The notes under the pieces were generated by a model, which was given only the letters and a program-made list of their open reading frames with translations, did no database searches and was not told where the DNA came from. A stretch of DNA of 64,000 nt, taken from positions 63,798,001 to 63,862,000 of the forward strand of contig OX419757.1 of assembly GCA_948567375.1 (NCBI GenBank), written 5' to 3'. A program made the translations under genes and the position numbers. This document shows positions 43,581-56,692 of this stretch, one piece after another; positions within the stretch are counted from its first letter, which is position 1; every line of letters starts with the position of its first letter. This stretch comes from Lunularia cruciata (taxonomy: Eukaryota; Streptophyta; Marchantiopsida; Lunulariales; Lunulariaceae).

Positions 43581-45965
43581 AGGTTGAGGAAAAAAAATAC
43601 AAAACTAATTTTTTAAATGGAATCCCAAAAGTTTATCAAGTGAGAGTATTGATAGACTCTAGAACAACAAAGAATTTCTTATCTTGCTCTATTGCAATAA
43701 GGTTGGGGATAGAAATATAGATGGATGAGAATAAAGAAGTATAGTTACCTAATGGTCAAATAAAGAGGATTGATACATTACCTAGAAATGTAACACTCTC
43801 TATGGGAGAGCATCAAGAAGAAATTGAGTGGCAAGTGATACAATTAGCTCATTAAGATATAGCCCTATGCATATTATGGATAGAGCACTACAAAGATTGG
43901 ATTGGAGAAAGAAAATAATAAGAATTAGCCAATGGAAGATCATTGGAGATAGAGAAAGATCACAAAGGCAAGATCTATCTCTCTATGTCATAGGGACAAC
44001 AACTATTGGTAAGACAAATAGATGTTTCATGGGTCTAATAAGAGAAGTCTAGAGTGCACAACTTGATGGATAAATTCTTGAGAATTTGAAAGATATGGTC
44101 AATGAGTTTCAAGATGTCTTTCTTGATGATTTATCCTCAAGATTATCACCAAAAAGGAAAGTAGATCATAAAATCAAGATACTTCTTGGGGAGATATCTC
44201 CTTGTAAGGCCCCATATCAACTATCAACTCATGAGTTGGAGGAATGCAAGGCTAAAATCAAGGATATGCTCTAGAAAGGGTTTATCCAACCTAATGTATC
44301 ACCGTGTGGGGCTTGTGTCTTGTTTGTGAAGAAGAAGGTTGGTATAATACACATGTGCATTGATTATTGGAGTTTAAATCAATAGATGATGAAGAACAAA
44401 TATTCATCACCTTGCATAGATGATCTATTTAATCAACTTAATGGGGCAAGACTCTTCACCAAACTTGATCTATAAAGTAAAGTGGTTATCACCAAATTGA
44501 GATCACGGAGGAAGATGTACACAAAATTGCCTTTGGAACAAGGTATGGTCACTTTGAGTACCTAGTGATGACATTTGGTCTTACCAATGCACCAATCACT
44601 TTCATGAATTTGATGAATAATATATTACATCTATACATGGATAATTTTATTATCATTTTCCTTGATGATATCTTAGTCTATAATAGGACAATGAAGGACC
44701 ACAAGCAACATTTGTGAGAAGTCCTCTAGATTCTATGATAAAACCAATTGTATGCCAAAGTCTCAAAGTGTGATATTGGCAAGTCTAAAGTAGATTACTT
44801 GGGTCATGGAGTAAGTGTAGAAGGTATTCAAGTGTTAATAGATAAAATAGATGTCATTCAAAAATGGGGTCCAAAAGATCATACTTAACTCAAAAGTTTC
44901 TTGGGATTGATTGGGTTTTATTGTTGATTTGTCAAGGACTTCTCCAAGGTCATACAACCCTTAATGGCACTAACTGGAAAGAGAAAGAAGTGGATATAGG
45001 GAACCACACAAGAATTTTCCTATCAAGTATTTAAAGATTATATGATCCAGAATGTCCAATCAAGCAAGCTATAGCTGCATCAAGCGTTGCAATAGGAGTA
45101 ATCCTATTACAAGAATGGAATGATGGATGGCAACCAAGTTCATATTTCTTTCAAAATCTATTACCATCAAAGTGCAACTATCACACCACCAAATGTGAAG
45201 AGTTAGCTATTGTCCTTGCAACCAAGCATTGGAAGTATTATCTTAGTGAGAAGGCATTTGTAGTGGAGATAAATCACAAACCTCTAATTTATTTCAAGAC
45301 ACAAAAAGATTTGTCCTACCAAACTAATTTGTTGAGTAGAGTGGAGATAACAATTCAACATGAGAATCACGTATGTGGAAGGCAAGAAGCAACTTGTAGA
45401 TGCATTCATCCAAAAGCCTATGGTGAACAATCTGGTGGTAGAGGTCAAGATGAACCCAAAATTTTGGCCAATGATTCTTATTGCTAGAAAGATTGATCCA
45501 TAAATTGTAGGAGCTCAATTATTCAAAGGTATAACTAATACCCAAGGACTCACTTTTTGTGATGGTAAGTTATGGATCTCCAATGATCCAGACCTAAGAA
45601 CCACCATCCTAGTGGAATGTCATGACTCCGCCATTGCAGGTCACATTGGAGTCCACAAGACCTACATGCAATCAAATGCCATTACTATTGGTCCAAGATG
45701 AGCACAAATATGATGGATTATGTTCAAAGCTACTTACTCTATCAATAGATTAAAGCTTCCAATCATGCTCCCATAGGGCGCCTCCCTACTCTTACATAAC
45801 ATTAGGAGTAGGTAAGCATGGATCTGGTTTGTGAATGACCCAAGACCACCTCAAGTTTTGACTCCATTGTAGTCTTTGTAGATTGACTAAACAAAATAAT
45901 TAATGTCTGTCCTATAACCAAGGACATTGTCATGTTGTGGTTTGCATAGGCCGTAAAAAAGTGAC
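43581..45965 (+). pseudogene. E2 pol: protease, reverse transcriptase, RNase H, integrase
   Basis: Protease remnant VYQVRVLIDSRTTKNFLS (43630). RT: NEFQDVFLDDLSSRLSPKRK (44100), FVKKKVGIIHMCIDYW, NQLNGARLFTKLDL, catalytic [14 protein letters not shown] (44650-44690) and DYLGHGVSVEGIQV. RNase H: YHTTKCEELAIVLATKHWKY (45180) and EINHKPL. Integrase: ECHDSAIAGHIGVHKT (45620) and KTTSSFDSIVVFVD (45855) up to about 45965, then unrelated D repeat. Catalytic RT Asp pair intact but stops abound. No chromodomain or 3' LTR remains. Confidence 0.85.
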
Positions 45966-48195
45966 TTATCATAGTTTATCTCCATGTTAGTGGGGTAGGT
46001 TGTATGCTAGATCCGACGGATGAGATGTTGCCATGTGAGCCATCTATGTACATGTATGTGATTGGCCATGTGGGTTACAATCTTATCATGTTTGAGGGCT
46101 CAGATGAATAAAGATGAGGGTGAGTGGAGAGACAAGTGTGTTTTAGTTTGGAGAGTCTTGAGGGGAGAAGGACATTGGGAGTGAGAGTTGTAGCAAAGAG
46201 CAAGTGTTAGAGCATCGGAGGAAGCATTCAAGCATGAGATGTCCCATGCTCCCAATCTGCCACTCCTGAATCCTTTTCTCATCAGGCTTTAGATTTTACA
46301 CCATGACGACTTACGGGATTGGTTGGTAGCACATTTTAGGGAAGTGTTTGTGGAGTCGGTGATGGGAAACCCGGATCCTATCGTCCTTCCGTTGCTTACT
46401 TATGGAAATTTTTGGGACTTGACAATATATGTCCTTCTATAGTTGGGGAATACTTAGATTTTTGCTCATAAGCTTCAAAGTGGAGTTGTGGGGTGCACTT
46501 GTCAAAAAGTAAAAAGACTAAAGGACAAATGTGCAAGAGCTTGGGTCCCAAGAGAAAAGTCTGGAGTTTTTTTACCATCTAGAGAGTTAGGAGAGGCCAT
46601 TTGGGGAAAAAAGAAGATGGTTGAAAAAAATAAATGTTAGGCTAAAATCTGAAGATAAAAATCACACGATTTGAGTTGAGTATGAGAGGGATATGATCAA
46701 CTGAGTCAAGGGGGGTTAAATTCATACCCAAGAGCACAAAGTAGTCAATTAAGAGAGCTTATTGAGACATTTTCACTATCTATTAATGGGATCTGAGAGT
46801 AGACAAAGTTCTTATGGTACTTAGTGCAATAAATTTCAGTTTTGGGTCAATCTCAAATCAGATTCAATTAATTGAAGTTGAAGCTTATGGGATGTAAGGT
46901 GTTGGAGAAGAGCTAATGATCAGGTTTGGGGTTGTTGTCACTCCCCAAGTTGTGGTTTGAATTTCCTTATGAAAATTTCCAAAGTTGTTGGTGAATAGAG
47001 TTTGCACCTCTATGCAAAGGTTTCATGTGAATTCTTCAAATAGAGAAATCAGAGTCTTGGATCAAGTATACCTGGGTCTGTAGAGTTCACAAGTTAGCAT
47101 AGCCCATGAATTAATTCACATCTAGGAACTAGGGTTGAATTAGGCTACCAAAATTTGCAAGAGTTTAGAAAAAATACAACCAACTATTATGGAATATTTG
47201 GTTGGTTCTAGATTTGTGAAGAATGAGATCTGATGTAAAACATTGTGCTCAAGATATTGTCATAAGCTCGGTAGAGCAATTTTATCTTTCATCTTGATTG
47301 GATATCAATTCTCATATCTTATGACTATTAATGAGGGTTTCAGGTTGCCAGAGTATTTTTGAGGATCAAGTGTATTTTTGAATCAGAAATCTGGGGAAAA
47401 TTTGCCAAGAACCAGGAGTAAACCTAAAAAGGGGATTTCGAAATTAGGGTGAAAGTTGCAAAACCCTAGCCAACTTTGAGAGCTTGTCAGGCAAGTTGTA
47501 GGGATCCGATTGAAGTGTATTTTATATCATTGGAAAGCTTATTTTACAAGATTTCCATTGAATTCTAGAACATTAAAATCCAAGATATAAAAAAATATTT
47601 ATTTTTATATGACCTGCACAGAGTTTTCCCCATCAAAAGACTTAGAAAATCCCCACATGGAGTAGAAATTTGTTGAACTTTTAAGTACAGATGGGAGGAG
47701 GCTTGGATTACAAGTTAGATGAGCTTGATGACAAAGCAAGAAGGCTTTGAAGCTCTTTTACGACAAAAAGTACAGAGAGTTGTTGCCTTATTCTTGTGAT
47801 TGGATCAAAAAGTACAAAGAGTTGTTCTCTTATTCTTGTGATTGGATCCTCTCTGTGCTTGTATGCCTGTTTGTATGCCTAGTTGGCTTGGATTGGTGTG
47901 CGGGTGTTGCGCTTAGATTATTTCCTTCTAGGAGTGTTGTGTATTTCTCCTTGGTTATGCTAGAAGTGATGATCAGCAGACCAGGAGTGCGTGTTGTGAT
48001 GACAAGTTAGGTTGCCCGGTACTACCCTTCCCGATAGCAAGAATATTAGTTATGAGAAAGGAGGGTTCCGGCAATAGGGTCACACGTGTGTTCAGTCAAG
48101 TCATTACGGGTTTACCTCAAACCTCTGATCTGTAGTCTTCATAGCTAGGCACCCTGTGTGTTAGCAGAGGGAGAAAAGAGAAGTACGACAACATG
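45966..48195 (+). mobile_element. D-type repeat, first copy
   Basis: Over much of its length (from about 46460) it matches 52014-53741, for example CTTGGATCAAGTATAC at 47057 and 52692, and GTGTATTTCTCCTTGGT near 47940 and 53487. It ends near TACGACAACA (48195), as the other ends TACAACA. The ends of the second copy (TGTTGT, ACAACA) suggest an LTR. Orientation and start are uncertain. No coding frame is credible. Confidence 0.55.
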
Positions 48196-48600
48196 ACTAC
48201 TCCACAATTAGCTCAAATGTACTTAGTTGTGGTCTTTTCCCACCATGGCCTGTCTTGAGTGCTCATCATTGATTGAGACACTTAATTCACTAGTTTGTTT
48301 TGGAGAACACTCTTTGGCATCTTCAAAACTAAACTTGCCATGTCCATGTTATACCATCTACAAACCAAATATCCAAATATCTATTTTGCAAGAACTAAAT
48401 CTACATGCTAACTATAGCATGTCTACAACTTGTTTTACTTCAAGAAGCACATGAGTTTGAATGTTTAATCATTAATTGAATGAATATGGACAAGGCATTA
48501 TGTAAACTACAAGTTCTCATCTTTGATTGTAATCCTTGATTTATTTGTAAAATTTAGCAAAAAAATTTCAAAATACTTCCAAGTAATAAGAAGTAGTCAG
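48196..48600. other. Unassigned segment
   Basis: AT-rich sequence between the D repeat and the diverged LTR-ORF homologue. I see no frame, repeat or motif to name. Confidence 0.3.
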
Positions 48601-50900
48601 CACAAGGAGTCAAGAAACCTTTGGGGCAATCCAAGAGAATGAACTGAAGAGCATTGGAGAAGGTTGCTTGGTCTTGATGTTGGAGTCTCTAAAATACTCA
48701 CTTGACACAAAATTCAAAGATGTAGGTAAGGAAATGAGCATAAAGATCACTAGCTCTTTTATCAAAGAACAACTCACAAGTAATAGTCAAAGGATGGCTT
48801 GTTATAAAAGATTTCACATAGGTAGAGTGAATCTAGAAAGATTGCCTAAGTTCAAATTTTTCTTTGCAACTCAAGAACATGAAGTTCGAATTGCTAGTAA
48901 TTGTGGATCAACATGCGGTAGTGAATAAGTACTCAAAGCCTATACAAAATGCCCATCAAACCATGTAAAATAGTATCTACATAAGGTTCAAGAGCTGTTT
49001 AAACACTTCCAACCTCCAAAATCTCACCCATACAAGCAATTGTGGCATCTCTAATGAAACTATTTTATCCCAAACAAACAACCTACTTGATAATAAATCA
49101 AGCAATCTTCTTTGAGTATGTCTACCAAGAGTAGCCATCAATTGGGCACAAAGCTTTTGATGAAAAGCTTAGGCAATTCTTAAGGAACTTGAAGAAGATG
49201 GTGGAGCAACTTACTTTGCCTCCTTTGCACTTTATTTCTATATGGGGCTAAACTTGCTTAACAATGAAGAGCAAAAGTAGTTTAGGATTGTGGAGTACTT
49301 TGCTACCCAACTAAAGAAGAAAGTATTACAAAGCCTATTCAAGAAGCAAAACTTGAATGACTTTTTTAAATCTTTTTGTAATGTACAAGAATCTGCAACT
49401 TGTTCTTTTTGCTCTACATAGACAAAGGTCATACAAGTTTTCTAAAATTGGTGGGTTTGTGGAATTAAACAAGAACAAGGTCTATGCATAGAAAAAAGAA
49501 CAAGTCTAGCAAAGCCACCCAAGCAATTAATAAGATCCAAGGAAATCCTCAAGTGGTGGAGTTGTTCACTAACAAGGAAACAGCCAAAGAAGACAAAGAA
49601 GATGAAGATGAAGAAAAGGAGTTGACTCTACAAGAGACAGAGACATGTGTAAATCCATGAGCATAGAGATGCAAAGTTGGAATTGTTAAGAAACAAAGAG
49701 GAAGCCAAAGTGAGCCACCAAGCCAAAGACCAAGAAGACTTTCAGGGCAAAGAACTTGCAACTTTGGTTTACCCAAGTTTTCCCTTGATGTTGTAAGTGT
49801 GGGTGAAGAAAGAGGAGAAAGGACCAAGGACAAACAAGTATAGATCCAGAAGAAGATATTCTTGGAGTAGTTTGGCATGAAGATGAAGTGGTGATCACCA
49901 AAGAACAAGTAATGTACATGTTTGATTGGGCAACCTTCATAATGAACACTCTTCACTTATTGTTGAATTATTTGCAGATGACCTACCACAATACAAGGAG
50001 GCTTGGCCTAAAGTAGTGTCCTACACCTCCTTAGTTAAAAAGATGCATAAAAATGAGTATGATCTAAACATAAAGAACAACCACTAGAAGGTAAAAATAG
50101 AGAAAAATAGGAACATGCACAAGGAGTGTAAGAGAAGTGATTCTTTGTTGTAGGAGGTGGAGGAATTAAGACAAGAGAAGTCTTTGCTTGAGTGTGCAAA
50201 GAAAGCTCAAGAAGAGGAGGCCCAAAGGTTGAAAGAAGACATGAGTGATCTTCTTATAGCAAGAAATATAAGGTAGAAGTAGGTAGAACAAATTGCAAGA
50301 TCAGAGTGCATAGGTCCTTCAAGTAAAGAAGGAATTTGAGACAAAACATGATATGTACATCACCTTGGAAGTAATAATGGAGGAGTAACAAAAGGAAATT
50401 GGACTCAAGTTAGAGACCATGCAAGAAGACATTTGGAAGGAGGAGGAGGATCAAGATGACCTTGGATGCTAAAAGAAGTTGCTACAAAAGTCTAGGACTT
50501 GTTCAACAACCAAGCTAGAGTAGAAAAATGTATAAAGATGGTGAAGACCTTGGAGGATCTTTGAGATTTGTTGGTGATCCTTGCCAAAGAAGCAATGGAG
50601 AGGAAGATGATCAAGACCAAGGTACAAAAATTGAAGTTGCAAATTTAGACCCTCAACTTGAAGACCAAGATACATAAATTTAAGTTTTAGGTTCAGACCT
50701 TCAAAGAACTAGAGATGGATTGCTTAGTTGTGAATCTTAAGGAACATGTATATAGAAAATTTATTGAGTTAGAGATAGCCTATTTCAAGGAGAGGATTGA
50801 GCTTTTCTTTGGCAGCTAGAGGCAAAACTAGTTCTTTGCAACAAGATTTTGTAAAGAGTTTTGTGTACTTAGAATTCTTCTTAGTAGGAATTGTTAGAGA
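48601..50900 (+). pseudogene. Diverged relative of the LTR-encoded ORF
   Basis: The frames are badly broken, but the order of signatures matches the A-type ORF. A motif INQAIFFEYV (about 49095) stands where A copies have KHQAVFFHKF, a PSIGHKAF/INWA-like stretch follows, then FASFALYFYMGLNLLNNEEQ (about 49215-49275) where A copies have FAAHFYLGLNLLNLAE, then FATQLKKK. After it come an acidic stretch (EDKEDEDEEKE, 49580-49625) and coiled-coil pieces (LECAKKAQEEEAQRLKEDM, 50190-50240). This is a distant family with the same domain plan. Confidence 0.55.
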
Positions 50901-51734
50901 AGGAAACCCATAGAAGAATTATTGTCATTCAAAGGCAAGCAAGTAATAATTATAAGCAAATAAGATAAGGAATTGTACATGATAAAAAGGATAAGGAGAT
51001 CTCAAATAAATACTAACACTTGTAGTTTTGGTAGAGATCTTTGTAGGTGTCAGCCTATTAGCTATTAGATTTCTTAGGACCTAAATTTATTTTTGTTACT
51101 TAAGGCTGTCATCTAATATAAATTCTCATTCAATCAAACAAAGACAAATAAAAGTGAAAGAGCCAAAAGCTCTTTGTTGCTTTTGCTTAATTTTGAGTAT
51201 TGTTGTTTGTTCTTTATATTGTGGATGTTAAAGGAATATTTGTAGTGAGATTACCTTGTATGTGTGATCCTTGGTGTACTTCTCCTGTATATTGATGTGA
51301 CTTAAGTGACCTATTGACAATACTTAGCAAACAAGGAGATGACAAATATGCACTTAAGCAAAGATCCTTTGGGAGAAGATGTACCTTTTAGGAAAAGTAG
51401 AATATGCTCTTTGGAGTAAGAATCTTCATAGTGAAGTAGCTTTTACATATGACTAGATCACTACCTTCATACATTTAGTTGGGACAAATTATTTGTGAAA
51501 TTGATAGTTTATTTGTAATTTTCTATAGTGCGTCTTCTTGGTTACACTACTCTTTTGTTGGGAGTGGTTTCTTTCCAAGATGCTAAACAAGTACCAACAA
51601 AGAACTACATCAATGACACTTTTTTTGGAGTCTGGTCATTCCCAAACCATATTCTTGCAAGAAAGATCTGATTCTTACGGATATATTGCATTTTGTTTGG
51701 CATTGTATCACCATACCATCAATTAATTGTACAA
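50901..51734 (+). other. Non-coding tail after the diverged ORF, LTR-like
   Basis: Short phrases recall the A-type LTR end in the same order: GCTCTTTGTTGC with TTGAGTATTG (51165-51200), GTTACACTACTCTTTTGTTGGGAG plus TGGTTTC (51540-51575) and TGATTCTTACGG (51670). No CACA terminus is visible; C-element homology begins at about 51735. Likely the distal LTR of a diverged relative, by inference. Confidence 0.4.
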
Positions 51735-52013
51735 GCTACTCTCAACCATGGCCTCTTAAGTAGCAAATTAGAGCTTAAATCCTTCAAGACTTGGAAAGTC
51801 ATAACATATTGATCTCTCATAATTGGGACTACCACCTTGTCCATTACATGCATTGGTCAAACTTGTTGCTTGTGTTTCCACACTCACCATAAATTTTGAA
51901 GATCTTGAAGGTATTATATCCAATTTCTTCATCAACCTCTTTAAAATGGTATTTGAAGTAAATCTTCCATCAACATATGCATCTTTGATGTTGTGATGTA
52001 TGAATCTTGACTT
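51735..52013 (-). pseudogene. Element C protease region, 5' cut
   Basis: Matches element B 22170-22430 (protease and following linker) in the same orientation, with phrases such as CTTCAAGACTTGGAAAGTCAT shared apart from small changes. It ends where the D-type repeat is inserted. No open frame remains. Confidence 0.78.
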
Positions 52014-53741
52014 TGTTGTTTTGTGGTTTGCATATTAAATGAAATTATATAATTTAGTAGTTTTATTTATCTCTATATTTTTGTAACATAATATACAAGG
52101 TGAAAGGGACCAGAAATTTTGCTCTAGGCTTTGGAGGTGAAGCTTGGAGTTCCATGTGTCAAAAGGAAGAGTTGCCAAGAGTCCAAGGTACAAGAATTTG
52201 AATCATGCAATTTTCTTAAGGCATGGGTATTTGGGGAAGTTCAAGAGGTACATTTAGGAAGAAAAGACTATCTTTGGAGAGAAGAGTAGATAGGTTACAA
52301 TATGGAGACCAAATATGTGATATTTAAGCAATTGATAAACAAGATCTAATTAATCAAGCAAAGTGGTGTCTAGATCCTACCCAAACAAACAATTTGGACG
52401 ATTCAGGAAGTTTTACAAGAGTTTTTGATGATCTATAAATGGGCTTGGAGTGAGTATAAAATTTGGTTTGAACCATGCTCAAAATTTTTTATATTTTGAG
52501 TTTGTCTTAAATGTGGTATGATCAATTGAATTTTGAGTACTTGAAACAAATTTGTTTGGAAGTTTGGTGTTTTAATTATATTTCAAGTTTTGGTTTGAAA
52601 TAACCAATTGAATTGGATTTATTATTTATGGCTAGGTCTTGAACTTTTGTGTGAAATTGATGTGAAATAATCAATAAGAGAACTCAAGATCTTGGATCAA
52701 GTATACTTGTGCTTGCAAAGCTCAAATATTTGCACAACTTGGATATTGATTTATATTTTGGGATTGTTTAGATTTCAAATACAAAACTTAGTAAAGGTTT
52801 TGAGAAATCCACAAGTAACGTCCTTGTAAATTTTGTTAAATCAAGGTTTACAAGCAATGAGTATCAATTATCAAACCTCAATAAAAAATTATTATCATAA
52901 GCTTTGATAGATTTATTGATACAATTGATCGTACATGGGACCTCTAATGTGGAACTATTGGAGGTCATGGTTGAGGAAGTGATGATTTGGTTAAGAGTTA
53001 TTTATATTTTATTAAAATCTTGAGCCAAGACTCTAGTAAGAACCAAGAGAGGCAACTTGATTAGGGTTTTGAGATACAAAAATGAGATTAAGTTTGGTAT
53101 ACTGTCATGAGAGCTATACTAATTAAATTTGGACATGCTATATTTAAGTAAAAAGCTTAACTTGCATGGTATCTATTATGTTCTAGAATGTTTAATTGGA
53201 AGCTATAGTTAAGAAGTTATCTTAGATCAAGTCTCAAAATTATTTCTCTAACAAAAAATCATAAAATTATCTTATTTGGAGTACAAGTTGAAAGCAACTC
53301 TTGGAGTATAGGTTGGATGTAGCTCTTGTACAAAGCAAGGACCCTTTGAGGTACTTGTGAACTAGAAGCATAAAAAGTTATAAGCTTTTTGTGCTTAGAT
53401 CCTCTTCATGCTTCCCATGCTTGCTTGTATTTCCAAATGGTTTAGATGGGTATGCAGGTCTTGTACTTAGATTCCTTTCTTTAGATGCGTAGTGTATTTC
53501 TCCTTGGTAATAGTGGAAGTGATGACTAATATACTAGGAATACATGTTTTGATGGTAGGTAAGGTTGCTCTTTCTTAGATGATAGAAGGAAAATTGAGAC
53601 CTATAATAAAAGTTCTTGGCAATTAGGAATTCAATACAAGTGTGCACAACCACCTATGATAGGTCTTAATAAAACCTCTATCCATAGGCTCCATATCTAG
53701 TCACTTGTGTGGTCTCAAAGAGAACAAATCAAAATACAACA
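52014..53741. mobile_element. D-type repeat, second copy, inserted in element C
   Basis: 1728 bp with matching inverted ends TGTTGT...ACAACA. It separates two parts of C that are adjacent in element B (22405-22470), so it is an insertion. Clear target duplications are not visible, although AATCTT occurs on both sides within 15 bp. Best read as a solo LTR of a family not otherwise present; no coding sequence. Confidence 0.6.
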
Positions 53742-55160
53742 ATGGAAATCTTAAATTTATATTCACAAGCTTCTCATGGTACTCATTTTGCATCCACCAC
53801 CCCTAATGATATTGACACCTTCTTTTGTTTTCTTTTTTCTCTTGATCCTTGTAGAACTCAAACCACCTCTAAGTTCCTTTTTCAAAGTAGGAATCAAAGC
53901 AATCAAGTTACCTATCATGATATTGGCCTTATGGCTACCAATGTCTTCCAATGCATTATAGTACCATTATTGCTTTGAGATTAAGAAATCATCCATTCCC
54001 AACTTCCTCTTGGAGTCTCAATTGTTGATGGTATTACATTGGTGGTGTAAATATTCCTAGTAGGCATAGGACTATCCTTACCAAGAGTGATTCCTTGAGA
54101 AGAATTTGTATCTTTTATAAAATGATTTTTCTTCTTTTCTTATCCCAAAAGCTCCAAGTTTACTCCTTCAGAATTTGAGCACTCTTCCTTCTCATACTTC
54201 TCTAACCATATTATGGATGTTGTCTCCTTCTCTCTTTTTTTCCTTTAGGGTAGAACTTTGCTTCATGTTAAGTGTAGTTTGTACAATTCCTTTAAATTTG
54301 ACCTCTATGTTTATAACCAAAAGAATTTCTATAGTTGAAATTATTAGCTAGTTGGCCTCTTCTTTATGGATATTCTCATAACTCTAGGACCTCTCTCAGC
54401 ATTCAAGTCTACCTTTCTCTTCTCTCATAGTTGCACTACATTGATCTTAATATCTATAAGTTTGGTTAGTGAAAATTTCAAGTGGATCTTTTAGTGAAGG
54501 TGCAAGAACTAGAGTAACTACTACTTGCGGTCCAACCCTTCCTTCCATAGGATCAAAAACCCCATCATACTCATAGACTTGTGGTAGACATACATCTTTC
54601 CTCACCACAAAATCACTCTCATCTCCTTCTAGACTCTCTTCCATATAAACTAATCTTGATGAATTTTACAATAGAAGAAGTTTTTTCATACCTCACTTTA
54701 CTTTGAATATGTGGTTTTGACCCTCTAATAAAAATTTTGGCAAGCATGATTACTAACCTAATCATAGTGATTTCCACAACATACCCACTCTTCCTTAACA
54801 TTATGCAGATTTGGGATTTTAAGTTATCCACTCTTTGTGCACATACTATTACTTTGTCTCTATCTCCTTGCTTAAAGAAGTTAACTTCACTCATCAACCT
54901 CTCACAACTTTGATGGAGAAGAAAGTTCTCAATGATCAAACTCTTACAAGACTCTTCTTGTTCATATTCCTCTCTATTTTCATGTATTTTGACTTGTACC
55001 ATATAAGGGCTATAACCTCAAAGAAATCAAGTAATAGTGAGGTCCATTCAATCTTCTTCCTCTCATTTTTGCCTATACAAGCCCTTGAAGTCTCTCAGAA
55101 AGACCTCTACATATTCTCTATCCCTACTAAAGAAAAATACAATTTCCTTATCTTAACTTC
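53742..55160 (-). pseudogene. Element C gag remnant
   Basis: It aligns with B gag from its end to its start: GSHKANIMIGNLIALIPTL (near 53930; B has GSHKANIIVGQLIALNPTL), MEESLEGDESDFVVR (54640), SCERLMSEVNFFKQGDRDKV (about 54895) and EEYEQEESCKSLIIENFL. The zinc-knuckle region near 54300 is degraded. Frequent stops; older than B and B2. Confidence 0.82.
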
Positions 55161-56692
55161 TCATTACCTCTCTCCTCTCTATTTCCTTTTATTACTCTCC
55201 CCTTATAACAAATTGAGTAAAAATATAACTAACTACATTTGAGAGTATTAAACCATAGGTAATGCAAAATTTCTTGGTTTCTCTAAGCTTTCCCACACAA
55301 TCAAATCCTAGAGTACAAATTAATGTAATTTTCATGGATAGTTTATCCATCAACTAAAACATTATCTACATCACTAATTCTAAGAACAATTAAATGAAGG
55401 TAGTTTCTTTCTGATGGTTCTAAGACTCTCTCCAAATTCTTTAACCAAGATCTCCTAAAGTGCTATTGCTCCACTACAATCATGGCCCTTTGGAGGTCTT
55501 TCTATTCCACAAACCTCATATAACTCCTTGGTCATAGATTTCTTTCTTGTTAATCTTGGTGAAGAAGGTACAACATGCAATCCCAAGTCCACTAAGCATA
55601 TCCTTTCTCTCAATCTCTTGCTTGAAAATTTTAATTTGACATGAGTTGACCTTATGTTAATTCTCTCCAAAAAAAACCCTTATAATCAATTTTTCATTTA
55701 AGTGGAGAAGTTTTTTTGAATCCTCTTAACACTCTTTTCAAATTCAACTCTAATCTCTCTTTTCTTCAAGTAAGCCACTACTATCATTGTAAACACTTGG
55801 AGAACCTTACTAATGCTAACTTCCACTCTCTCATAGCTCACCATGCTCCAAAGATGAGTCTAAAAATTCAAGCAAACTATTGGTCATTCTTAAACTCCTC
55901 ATGAATGAGAATTCAACCTTCCAAAAATGAACCTCTCCTCACAATGTTAGCCATGGCCCCCAAATGGCAATCATACTCCTTTGAAACTTTTCACATACAT
56001 GAACCACTTCAAGGCATCTTCTCCTATAATTTTTCATCCATTTTCATCAAACCATTTGGCCTAAGAACATTTTTATTCACCATATTTTCTCATAGATTTG
56101 GTCTAAAAACCACCCCTTCACTTCAAAAATTTATAAATTTCTCTACAAGAATAATCTCTATATAATTCTTAGCTTTGAAGGTACCTCATCTACTAATAAA
56201 ATTTCTTGGAATATTTTAGGGCAATATAATAAAATTTAAAAAATGGCAAAGTCTATAGAAAAATTGAAAGAACAAGTAGTTTTAAGAGGAAATTTACCAC
56301 ACTAACTTCTAAAAATTCTAGCTCAATGCAAGTAGCAACCCTTGTAGTAGTTCTAAGTGTACCAATTGAAAGATAAACTGATCTATCATCTATGAATATC
56401 TCAAGTATTTATCTCAAACTTAATTCTTTCCAAAATCAAGGTAATTTCTAAAACATCCAGATCCACCTCACACAATCCTCCAAGTCTTCTCATGCATAGA
56501 AGATGTACAATTTCATCTCAAAAAAACATAACTAATGGTTAGATATACAAATATGTCTTAGTTGCAAATATAAGTTTAGCCATCTCCTTCTACTCTAATT
56601 TTCTCTTCAAGTAAGCTCTCATAACCTCATTTTGTCTACTATAGAATTAAATGTTGAACATTCTCTTGCCTTCTATATAACAAAACCAAACA
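55161..56692 (-). pseudogene. Element C leader and pre-gag ORF remnant
   Basis: The region 55670-55455 reads SSKRLRERICLVDLGLHVVP and LYEVCGIERPPKGHDC, matching the extra open frame ahead of B gag (FESKRLREREAYW, LCEVCGVEGLPKGHEC). The rest of the leader aligns with B 24850-25470 in pieces. The primer site next to the LTR is decayed (TGGTTTTGTTATA). It shows that the extra frame is an old part of family B. Confidence 0.7.

Noticed and set aside
45966-46300. Possible 3' LTR of E2 directly after its integrase
   Set aside because: The sequence does not match any family E LTR; it leads into the D repeat, so E2 is truncated here.
52014-53741. Confident target-site duplication for the D insertion
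   Set aside because: AATCTT occurs on both sides but not adjacent to the TGTTGT and ACAACA ends, so the match may be chance.
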